Shown here: one piece after another, positions 57,043 to 64,000 of the stretch
How positions within the stretch are numbered: position 1 is the stretch's first letter
Layout: each line of letters begins with the position of its first letter
Source of the DNA: Ignavibacteriota bacterium
GTDB lineage: Bacteria > Bacteroidota > Ignavibacteria > Ignavibacteriales > Melioribacteraceae
DNA: 64,000 nt
Direction: 5' to 3'
NCBI GenBank assembly: GCA_016713565.1
Contig: JADJOX010000006.1
Span: 117,805-181,804, forward strand
Notes under the pieces: model-generated
The model's database searches: none
What the model was told of the DNA's origin: nothing
Seen by the model: the letters and a program-made list of their open reading frames with translations, nothing else
Made by a program: the position numbers and the translations under genes

Positions 57043-57936
57043 GTGACAAAACGAAAAGATTAATATTCTTCATTTACCTTTTTTTGACAAAATTAATATT
57101 ACCACAAAATGAATTCCTGGATGAATCATTAAAATATTATCCTTTACACGTCGGCAATTATTGGCAATATGAGGCATCAGCAATTGATGAATGGGGAAAC
57201 GATTCTGTTTGGTATGCTTCAAGAGAAATTGTCGGTGATACTCTTTTAACAAATGGAAAAAAATACTTTATTTTTGTTGAGAAAGGTATTAAAACACTGC
57301 GTAGTAAATTTGTAAGAATAGATTCCTCAAACGGATTTATTTACTCCTTTAAAAATGAAGCTAATGAAAATAGAGAAGATAGTCTAGTTCTGTCATATTG
57401 GGATAGCTTAAGTTGTGAAAGAGTAGAAGAAATTTATTTTGAAGAACTTTTGGTCATTCGTTTGACATAAGACCATATTTAGAATGTGTCATTAGTTTTG
57501 GATGTTATACAAACAGAAAACTTGCTAAAAATATTGGATTAACTGATCTTCATAATTCTTCTTTTGACTTTGTAGCTACTGGACAAAGTTATTTTTTAAA
57601 TTTTGAAAATAAATAATATTGATGTATGGAACCCTTGTGACTGTAAAAAATAATATTCATCAAGCAATAAATTCTGACTATAATATTTCGCAAAATTATC
57701 CTAATCCATTCAACCCCACAACTAATATAGTTTATCATTTATCTGAAAAAGGATTTGTGGATATATCGGTGTATGATTTACTTGGGCATAAAATAGCAAC
57801 ATTAATTAACGGATATAAAAATGAAGGAAGTTATAAAATAAAATTTGATGGTAGTAAATTGAGTAGCGGTATTTATTACTATGTATTTTCTAATAATAAA
57901 TCCAGAATTTCGAATAAAATGTTATTAATTAAATAA
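57043..57936 (+). pseudogene. remnant of a secreted T9SS-sorted protein
   Basis: Three protein-like segments in different frames. (1) A signal-peptide-like hydrophobic stretch (RLIFFIYLFLTKLILPQ) with HVGNYWQYEASAIDEWG runs to a stop at 57470. (2) A second frame (GHSFDIRPYLECVISFGCY ... YFLNFENK) ends near 57616. (3) A type IX secretion C-terminal domain (SQNYPNPFNPTTNIVYHL ... SGIYYYVFS) ends at 57936. A GTG at 57043 plus one extra A would restore a complete start. At least three lesions are therefore present and the gene is probably decayed. The third part identifies the host as using T9SS. Passenger function unknown. Confidence 0.7.
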
Positions 57937-58185
57937 AATTGCCTAGCAAGTAAGTCTACCCGACTATTGAGCAGTTCGGCATATATTGTACAATTTAAAA
58001 TAGAAAGTTCATTTTAAATTGTTGTTCAACATTCAAAGTAAATTAAATAATCAAAAAACTATTATTGCTAAAGACAAATTAAAAACTGCTCTCAGTAAAT
58101 TTACAATTTACTATTTAATAAATAACTTGTTTGCCGCGGCAAGATATTTATAACGCCATTATATTCTTAAGGGAAAGTACTATAT
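57937..58185. other. gap before the OLD nuclease gene
   Basis: About 250 bases. It contains the perfect 12-base palindrome TTGCCGCGGCAA at 58131, part of the recurring TTTGC-core motif, and an AAGGGAAA ribosome site before 58186. No gene is seen. Confidence 0.45.
58125..58142 (+). repeat. TTTGC-core island motif, copy 1
   Basis: ACTTGTTTGCCGCGGCAA. It aligns base by base with the four other copies (61184, 61751, 62297, 62385), and lies about 45 bases before the OLD-family gene start. Confidence 0.5.
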
Positions 58186-59885
58186 ATGGAAATAATTAAA
58201 ACTATTGAAATTCGGAAATTTCGATCCATTAAAAGTTTAACAACTGATTTCAATCCAACACACCTTAACATATTTGTAGGAAAAAATGATCAGGAAAATC
58301 TAACGTACTTCGTGCCTTAAATTGTTTTTTAATAATGAAACAGACTTAGGTCAATCATTTCGATTTGAAGAGGATTACTGTTATTATGCAAATACTGGTA
58401 CTGGTACGCGAAGAGAGATACGAATTGATTTTATTATATCTCCACCTAAAGAACGTTTCCAAAATGCACGACTATTAAGATGGACAAAAAAATGGAAAAG
58501 AGATGGTTCCATTATTGATGAGAGAAATTTTGTAAATGATGGTTCTAAAATATTTCCACAAAACAATATTTATAAATGGCTTGATAAACTTAAATATCGT
58601 TATGTCCCCGCAATAAAGGGAGCAAATTATTTTTTGTCTTTAATGGGTGGTCTACATGATGTTTTTGAATCTCATTCAAAAGAATTGGCTCTTCAAGGTC
58701 AAAGTTTTATCTCTGGTATTCAGAATATTACTTATCATATTACTAGTGAACTTAACGATAGAATAGGAATTCCAAATACGATTCAAGTTCCCTCTGATTT
58801 TAAGCAATTGTTCTCCAACTTGGATTTTGGTTCAAAAGTTGGTGAAAATACATTTCACCTAAAACAAAGAGGAGATGGAATAAAAATACGACATATACCA
58901 GTTATCTTAAAATATATGTCTGATGAGGAAAAAAATATTTCAATTCCGGGTTATGTTAAATCTGATACGATTTGGGGTTTTGAGGAACCCGAAAATAATT
59001 TGGAATTAAATTATGCATATGATTTAGCAAGTTCCTTAAAGGAATATTCAAAGGATATCCAAATATTTTTAACAACTCATTCTCCTGCATTTTATTCTCT
59101 TGATGTAAATGATAACGATGGTGTCAACATGTATTATGTTGAACAAAATATTGAAGGATGTTCTTTCATTAAAAAAATCAACCAATCGAACTTAGAAGAT
59201 TTGCATGATAAAATGGGTGTCCTACCAATAATAACCCCATATCTTACAAAAATAATTAAACATCAAAATGAAATAGAGTCTCTTAAAACAAAAATCGACG
59301 AACTTTCTGAAAAGAATAAATGCTATGTATTAACTGAAGATGAAAAAAGTCAAACACTCATAAAATATTTTCAAGCAAATGGATTTAATCTTCACGAGAC
59401 AAAATTCATTTCTTATAATGGGTGTAATCAGATAAATGCTGCATTTATTTTAGCAAATTATCTTATAGAGCAAAGACCTGGTCTACTGTGATAATTCATC
59501 GTGATAGTGATTATTTAACGCATGAAGAAATTACAAAGTTAAAAACAAGATGTGAATCTAATAAGTACTATTTCTTTTATACAAACGGTGTTGACATAGA
59601 AAGCCATTTTCTTATTCCAGAGCATATTAATACACTTTATTCTAAAATATCAATTGATGTTGCTGAAAGATTTATAGAGCAAGCTACTGACTTGACTCGT
59701 TATGATTCTATTAAAAGATTTCTTAACAAATCTTGTGAAAATCAAAGACTTCCAAATAATGATATTTATGGAATCGTTCAAAAAGTCGAAATTCAATATC
59801 AGAGCAATATCAAGAGATATAGGTATGGTAAAAGGTGATGGGGCACTTGTTAAGTTTGATTCAAGAAGAAATTGGAAAAACCTAA
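58186..59885 (+). pseudogene. OLD-family ATPase-nuclease, three single-base frameshifts
   Basis: From ATG 58186 the start IKTIEIRKFRSIKSL is typical of OLD/RecF-like ATPases. The P-loop is broken: FVGKNDQ is followed by GG where GGG (58293) would give GKSNVLRAL. The body (58322-59491) has the Walker B region TIWGFEEPENNLEL and the H-loop IFLTTHSPAFYSL. A second -1 at about 59480 separates the TOPRIM part (VIIHRDSDYLT, the metal-binding DxD). A third, near 59829-59834, cuts off YGKKVMGHLLSLI. Repairing all three gives about 568 residues, normal for class 1 OLD, an anti-phage-type nuclease family. Either a decayed gene or a homopolymer-error artefact; no UvrD-like partner adjoins. Confidence 0.78.
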
Positions 59886-60009
59886 CTTAATACAAAAAAC
59901 TAAGTTTCTTAGAAATAATTTTTTAGAATCAATCTCAAAAAAACTTTGGTATTGATGACGAATATAATATCTTAAATAAGTAAAAAGTCAAGAGTATAAA
60001 AAGAATTAT

Positions 60010-61011
60010 ATGAAAATTAAGAATAATTTGAGCGAGCTTATTGGCGAGACGCCTATGTTGTTAATCAAACCAGTAAGAACTGATTGGGAAATTTATCTAA
60101 AATTAGAATACTTTAATCCAGCTGGCAGCTTTAAAGATCGGACAGCGCGAGCCCTTATCGATGCAGCTGAAAAATCTGGAAAATTGAAAAAAGGAATGAC
60201 TCTTTTTGAATCTTCTTCGGGAAATACTGCAAAGGCTTTAGCAATGCTTGCAGCTGCCCGAGGATATAAATTTGTTGCCGTTGTTGATAAACATGCACCT
60301 GCTGATAAATTGAATGCTATTCGTGCTTATGGTGGAGAACTTTATTTTTGTGCTGATGACGAAAATAGCAAAGGAGGTCATCTTGTAGATGTACGTCGTA
60401 ATTTAGCTAAAAAATTAGCTAAAGAAAGCGGCGGCTTAAATTTAGATCAATATGACAATCCGGAGAATCCACAAGGATTTTATGATACACTTGGGAAAGA
60501 GATTATCAAACAAGTTCCTGACCTAAATTATCTTATGGGTACTGTAGGTACAGGAAGTTCACTTTCCGGAGCTGGTCGCTATATAAAAGAGAATAGTAAA
60601 GCACAAGTCATCGCTCTTGAACCGAAAGGCTCAAGTCATTTTTCTCCACATGGACACGGATACTTTATTTCTGGTCCTGGCTATCCAGTTGGTGCTATAT
60701 TGCCTAAGAATATTGATACTTCTCTTTTTGATAAAAATGATTACGTTTCAGACTCAGAAGCTTTTAATACAATGAGGTTTTTTGCTCATAATAAAGGTTT
60801 GCTTTTAGGCGATTCAAGCGGGATGCTTCTCTATTATGCGATGAAATATATAAAAAGTATTCCAAGATTAAATAAAACAAAGAAAATGGTTCTTATTATT
60901 GGTGATAGTGGAGAGAGTTATTTATCTCATGCTTTTAATGAAGGATGGATGATACAAAATGAACTTATTGATAAGCAAATTATAAATGATTTGTCTGAGT
61001 TTTATATTTAG
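60010..61011 (+). CDS. PLP-dependent cysteine synthase-like enzyme
   Basis: 333 residues of the fold-type II PLP family (CysK/CBS/SbnA branch). The PLP lysine is in NPAGSFKDRTA, the substrate loop is SSSGNTAKALA and the phosphate loop is GTVGTGSSLSG. GETPMLLIKPVRTDWEIYLK at the start and SGESYLSHAFNEGWM at the end are typical. It may make cysteine or a related beta-substituted alanine. It is intact, unlike its neighbours. No cysE or partner gene adjoins, so the substrate is unassigned. There is no clear ribosome site except a purine-rich stretch. Confidence 0.85.
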   Translation: MKIKNNLSELIGETPMLLIKPVRTDWEIYLKLEYFNPAGSFKDRTARALIDAAEKSGKLKKGMTLFESSSGNTAKALAMLAAARGYKFVAVVDKHAPADKLNAIRAYGGELYFCADDENSKGGHLVDVRRNLAKKLAKESGGLNLDQYDNPENPQGFYDTLGKEIIKQVPDLNYLMGTVGTGSSLSGAGRYIKENSKAQVIALEPKGSSHFSPHGHGYFISGPGYPVGAILPKNIDTSLFDKNDYVSDSEAFNTMRFFAHNKGLLLGDSSGMLLYYAMKYIKSIPRLNKTKKMVLIIGDSGESYLSHAFNEGWMIQNELIDKQIINDLSEFYI

Positions 61012-61183
61012 AAGCAAATTAACAAGCCTACAAATAACAAATCAACTGACCGAAGTAAAATGTCGAGTTAAATAGTAAAAATAAAGTTTGAAAGTTATTT
61101 TGGTTTTTACTGAATAAAATTAAAAATTGCTCTTGGTAATTTTGACCAATCTTTATTTTATAAAATTTGAATTTGGGGCGCTT

Positions 61184-61201
61184 AGTTATTTGCTGCGCCA
61201 C
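61184..61201 (+). repeat. TTTGC-core island motif, copy 2
   Basis: AGTTATTTGCTGCGCCAC, placed 17 bases before the barrel-protein gene start, within a GGCGC...GCGCC perfect 5-bp stem. It aligns with the other four copies. Confidence 0.5.
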
Positions 61202-61217
61202 TATGTTTATAAATAAT

Positions 61218-61700
61218 ATGAAAGTTAAATTATTATTAATCTGTTTTATAATAATCAATAGTTCCCTTTTATCCCAAAATGACTATGATTATTTGGATAA
61301 ATATGAAATAAAAATTGGCGGCGAAATAAATCGAATTGTTCCCTCTATTGGGATTGGCAGAAATTTCTATTTTTCAAAATATATTTCAATTTCACCAGAA
61401 ATAATAATGCTGGGATTACCAATCGCATCCGGAACCTATAGATTTAATTTTACAATAAATTCAAAATTTAAAACATCGGTTCAAGGCGGAGCCGGATTAA
61501 CATTCGGATATCCATTTTCAATTGTTGGAATTTTAGGAATACAATTATTATACAAATTAAATGAAAACGTAAATATTTTTTTAGAACCAAGAATTTATTT
61601 TTATCAAAAAGATATTATATCAATTGGCAACGGATTTTTTGGAATAGATGAATTAAATAAAATTAGACCTATTGTAATTTCTTTTGGAATAGCAATTTAA
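61218..61700 (+). CDS. small secreted barrel-like protein
   Basis: 160 residues. A signal peptide (MKVKLLLICFIIINSSLLSQ) is followed by alternating hydrophobic strands (IGIGRNFYFSKYISISPEI; ENVNIFLEPRIYFYQKD). It looks like a small outer-membrane beta-barrel or porin-like protein and ends in a hydrophobic residue. ATG at 61218 is used because it begins the signal peptide; an upstream in-frame start lies within the repeated motif. No function known. Confidence 0.7.
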   Translation: MKVKLLLICFIIINSSLLSQNDYDYLDKYEIKIGGEINRIVPSIGIGRNFYFSKYISISPEIIMLGLPIASGTYRFNFTINSKFKTSVQGGAGLTFGYPFSIVGILGIQLLYKLNENVNIFLEPRIYFYQKDIISIGNGFFGIDELNKIRPIVISFGIAI

Positions 61701-61750
61701 AAATCAACATAACCAACTTGTTATTAGAAAAGATTTTATTTTAGACGGCG

Positions 61751-61768
61751 GGTAATTTGCTTCACCGT
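61751..61768 (+). repeat. TTTGC-core island motif, copy 3
   Basis: GGTAATTTGCTTCACCGT, placed 16 bases before the DUF3788 gene, flanked by ACGG/CCGT and followed by TAGTTGC. It aligns with the other four copies. Confidence 0.5.
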
Positions 61769-61784
61769 TAGTTGCTTAAAAATT

Positions 61785-62219
61785 ATGGATAAAAAAATGA
61801 ATCAGATAATTCTTTCAGACAAAAACCAGTTCCCAACCGAAGAAATAATTTTTTCTCATATAGGTAAATCAAAAGCAATATGGGAATCAGTTTTCAATTA
61901 CATTCATGATAATCATACCGATTTTATCGAACAGTGGAGATATTACAATGACGGCAAAAGCTGGTTAATGAAAGTGACAAGAAAAACAAATACAATTTTT
62001 TGGCTCTCAATTATTCCCGAATCGTTTATAATTAATTTTTACTTCGGTGATAAAGCTGAACCAGCTATCATGAAAAGTATAATTTCGGACAAACTAAAAA
62101 GTCAGTTTAAAGATGGTAAAAAATATGGTAAGATTCGCGGACTGACCCTAATTATGAATAATAAACGAAATGTCGAATTTGTAAAAGAATTAATTTCAAT
62201 AAAACTTAAAATTAAATAA
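61785..62219 (+). CDS. DUF3788-family protein
   Basis: 144 residues with the DUF3788 opening ILSDKNQFPTEEIIFSHIGKSKAIW, the central WRYYNDGKSWLMKVTRKTNTIFW and a basic end. It is small, soluble and of unknown function, frequent as a lone gene in Bacteroidota accessory regions. It is intact, with an alternative ATG at 61797. Confidence 0.78.
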   Translation: MDKKMNQIILSDKNQFPTEEIIFSHIGKSKAIWESVFNYIHDNHTDFIEQWRYYNDGKSWLMKVTRKTNTIFWLSIIPESFIINFYFGDKAEPAIMKSIISDKLKSQFKDGKKYGKIRGLTLIMNNKRNVEFVKELISIKLKIK

Positions 62220-62296
62220 CAATTAAAGCGCAAAAAACATCATCTGCTATCTTACTATGTGGTCTTATAGATTCGTGTTGGGTTTAGCTTTCCTAA

Positions 62297-62314
62297 ATTA
62301 GTTTGCTGTGCAGA
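62297..62314 (+). repeat. TTTGC-core island motif, copy 4 (no gene follows directly)
   Basis: ATTAGTTTGCTGTGCAGA. It matches the core with more changes. The next 70 bases hold no start of a gene, so this copy may bound a lost or tiny cassette. Confidence 0.35.
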
Positions 62315-62384
62315 GTTGATTTAGTATTTAAAACTGATCTATAAAAATAGATTGGCCAAACCATCATTATTTTTTTAGGAGTCG

Positions 62385-62402
62385 GGTCATTTGCCACGCC
62401 AA
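62385..62402 (+). repeat. TTTGC-core island motif, copy 5
   Basis: GGTCATTTGCCACGCCAA, placed 30 bases before the broken barrel-like gene at 62432. It aligns with copies 1-4. Confidence 0.5.
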
Positions 62403-62431
62403 TATTTGGCTAAATAAAATACGGTAAAGTA

Positions 62432-62936
62432 ATGAAAAGAATATTCGTAATTATTGTATTTTTTTAATTTACTTTAACATTGTAACATATTCTCAAGAAA
62501 AATAAATTTTTCGGCTGGAATTGGTTATGCGGAATTATTAAACTTAGGTATGTATTTTCAATCAGAACAAATACAAATTGGATTAAGTTACGGTTCATGG
62601 CCAAGATCTGAAATATATTCGATTTCATCGGATATTAAATTTCATATGCGAGATTCAAGTCAATATTCCAACAGAAAATGTTGGTTTATTTTATTCGGTT
62701 ATATTTACTCAAAATCCGAAAACAGAGAAAGCGTAAATAGAATACAATTATTAAATTTCAGAATCGGAAGAGATATAAATATTTCAAAGAAATTCGGGTT
62801 TAATATTAGTATTGGAACAATGGGTGTTTTAAGCGATGAAACAGAAAGGAAAACTTGTTTTACTTGTCCACTAGGAGGAGTAAGTTTGGCATTTTTACCT
62901 GGTATTGGAATTGAATTATTTTATAGGATTTACTAA
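62432..62936 (+). pseudogene. small secreted barrel-like protein, two frameshifts
   Basis: From ATG 62432 a signal peptide begins (MKRIFVIIVF) and breaks at a T-run near 62460. The next frame gives IYFNIVTYSQEK, then a further shift gives INFSAGIGYAELLNLG and the open part to 62936 (IQIGLSYGSWPRSEIYSI...). Joined, it is about 165 residues, similar in type to the protein at 61218. Only the C-terminal 128 residues are open. Function unknown. Confidence 0.6.
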
Positions 62937-62957
62937 ATAAAATAATTTTTTAATTTG

Positions 62958-63005
62958 TGGAGCTAAGGAGGATCGAACTCCTGACCTTTTGACTGCCAGT
63001 CAAAG
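62958..63005 (-). other. tRNA-Ala(GGC) 3'-half-like fragment (right)
   Basis: On the minus strand: anticodon stem-loop TTTGA-CTGGCAG-TCAAA (anticodon GGC), AGGTC, T-arm AGGAG-TTCGATC-CTCCT, acceptor strand TAGCTCC and discriminator A. The D-arm and 5' acceptor (GGAGCTA) are absent from the following 200 bases. It is therefore a 3' fragment, the usual shape of an att site left by a tRNA-targeting tyrosine integrase. An intact gene should lie elsewhere. Confidence 0.6.
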
Positions 63006-63467
63006 TAAAGAGAAATTTTGCTCTCTCTTGACACTTGTATAAAACACATCGTTTTTGAAGCATAATCAAAGATTTTTTATTTTGCTTTGGTTTATGGGTT
63101 TGGAATTTTGTACAGTTTTGTACCTTTTTGTTAAATTTAGCAACCAAATAGCAACCATCTTTTTTATTACATTCAATCAAGTTTGTTATAAAAAAAGAAG
63201 ATTTAAATAGATGGTTGAATCTACAGCCTTATTGTACAGCATATCAATTAAAAATTATCTCAATAAATTAGAATTATTTTCTAAAAATATTGAATGATTT
63301 TTCATTTTCAAATTCAATAATCACTTGTTAGTTTTAGGTTGGTGCCTCTGCAGTAATATTTCAAAAACCAAGTTAGTAAAAATTTTTTTGTTTCAGATTT
63401 GGACAAATCTATAATGAGGGGTATGTTTTGATTAGAGATTGCAACTAACTACTCACTAATTCATATC
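63006..63467. other. gene-free stretch right of tRNA fragment
   Basis: About 460 AT-rich bases. It includes close repeats of TAGCAACC (near 63136-63158) and TTTTGTACAG/TTTTGTACC (near 63107-63125), possibly integrase arm sites. No integrase or other gene is seen. Confidence 0.4.
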
Positions 63468-63836
63468 TTAATTTTTCTTTGGTTTATTCAACATCCCTAA
63501 ATATACACCCTTTTTACAGTTATTTCCATTTTTGAAATATCCATGGCTGGTGTTCCGTATGTCAATTAAGTGGAGCTTTATAACTATAGATGTATCCTTA
63601 CTTTCAAATTGAAAGTACCATTCCTTTTAAGATCTATATAAAAACATACTCAACTGGAGCTTGAACTTCGGCTAATACATCGGGAAATGTTATAATAACC
63701 CATAGAATACTTTGGAATCTTTTTTTTTAAACTTATCTATTGGACTAATTGAGGCAACTTGAAGGACAAACGATCCTTCTAATGTTGTAACATGTGAGAT
63801 TAAATTAATTGAGAACAATGTTATTTGAAAAATCAT
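63468..63836 (-). pseudogene. possible decayed small secreted protein
   Basis: On the minus strand from ATG 63836 a signal-peptide-like start (MIFQITLFSINLIS) leads to VTTLEGSFVLQVASISPIDKF and stops after FYGLL. Another frame gives VIITFPDVLAEVQAPVEYVF. A third gives EWYFQFESKDTSIVIKLHL to a stop at 63468. The protein-like composition of each segment suggests one gene with two or more lesions. No family recognised; the call is tentative. Confidence 0.35.
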
Positions 63837-64000
63837 CTTGAATTTTCGCAATGTTATTTTGTTTCGTTTATTAATGCTATAGTAAAATAACTTCTTAATA
63901 TAATTGAAGAAATAGTAAATAGTATTATTTTATTCACTAAATGATGTGAATGGAGACTTACTTAAAGTTTACATTTCGCCCAAATATTTGCAAAGTTCTT
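63837..64000. other. right window edge, nothing recognised
   Basis: AT-rich, no gene or repeat recognised. Confidence 0.4.

Noticed and set aside
61042..61075. AACTGAC/GTCGAGTT hairpin with GTTAAAT resembling an integron R' box
   Set aside because: The hairpin is far shorter than known attC sites and the matching R'' box fails at one position; the TTTGC-core motif is the better junction candidate.
63100..63160. Integrase gene start next to the tRNA-Ala fragment
   Set aside because: Short repeats typical of such borders exist, but no tyrosine recombinase motifs (Arg...His-x-x-Arg...Tyr) can be read in any frame here.
62950..63180. Minus-strand open frame of 76 codons ending in LTGSQKVRSSILLSSTN
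   Set aside because: Its C-terminal part is a translation of the tRNA 3'-half fragment, a common false protein; no family resemblance upstream.
1..64000. CRISPR array or cas genes
   Set aside because: No regularly spaced direct repeats and no Cas-like proteins were seen anywhere.
1..64000. Insertion sequences or transposases
   Set aside because: No transposase-like protein or terminal inverted repeat pair with target duplication was found; the island's repeats are too short for this call.

Overview
The window looks like a chromosome segment of an Ignavibacteria-type member of the Bacteroidota/Chlorobiota group. The DNA is AT-rich with many A/T homopolymers. A C-terminal secretion (type IX) signal of the 'QNYPNPFNPTT' kind is present, TonB-dependent and Omp85-type outer membrane proteins are encoded, and TTG starts are frequent. 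The organism assignment is an inference from protein style; no rRNA is present.

Region 1 (1-12,961, all minus strand) is a hydrogenase super-cluster read from about 12,960 down to the left edge. The order is hydC2-hydB2-hydA2 (a complete trimeric NAD-linked [FeFe] hydrogenase), then a sensor in which an [FeFe]-hydrogenase-like domain is fused to a histidine kinase. Next come a receiver protein, a receiver-PAS-histidine kinase and a second receiver. A second, slimmer trimer hydC1-hydB1-hydA1 follows, then a membrane sensor gene cut by the window edge. Two catalytic sets bracket a hydrogenase-derived sensor and a phosphorelay. No H-cluster maturases (hydEFG) lie in the window.

Region 2 (13-24 kb) holds purE, a GIN-domain lipoprotein, inorganic pyrophosphatase, a TraB-family membrane protein and an rsbU-like phosphatase followed by an orphan pduS-pduT pair. 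These are a redox flavoprotein and an Fe-S microcompartment-type trimer with no other shell genes in view; pduS is split by one extra base in an A-run. An M64 peptidase, pyrE and clpC follow.

Region 3 (24-40 kb) holds floA, a UvrD-type helicase, a glycosyltransferase, a nucleoside salvage operon (cdd-tdk-nupC-pnp), a TonB receptor, a KefB-like antiporter, rsmE, a FUN14 protein, an Omp85-like protein and a CoA-binding protein.

Region 4 (40-56 kb) holds gcvP and the conserved block yceD-rpmF-plsX-fabH-fabD-fabG-acpP-fabF-rnc. It continues with a natAB-type ABC exporter that appears fused only because of an A8 run, then PrsW, nadD, meaB, a pyruvoyl-dependent arginine decarboxylase and a two-HTH regulator.

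Region 5 (about 56.3-64 kb) is an accessory island containing two tRNA 3'-end-like fragments. It carries a T9SS-secreted remnant, an OLD-family nuclease with three single-base lesions, an intact cysteine-synthase-like enzyme, small barrel-like secreted proteins and a DUF3788 protein. A related motif of about 18 bases (TTTGC core) recurs five times in the gaps in front of the island's genes, suggesting a cassette-like organisation. Frameshifts are concentrated here, which fits decay, although sequencing error cannot be excluded from sequence alone.
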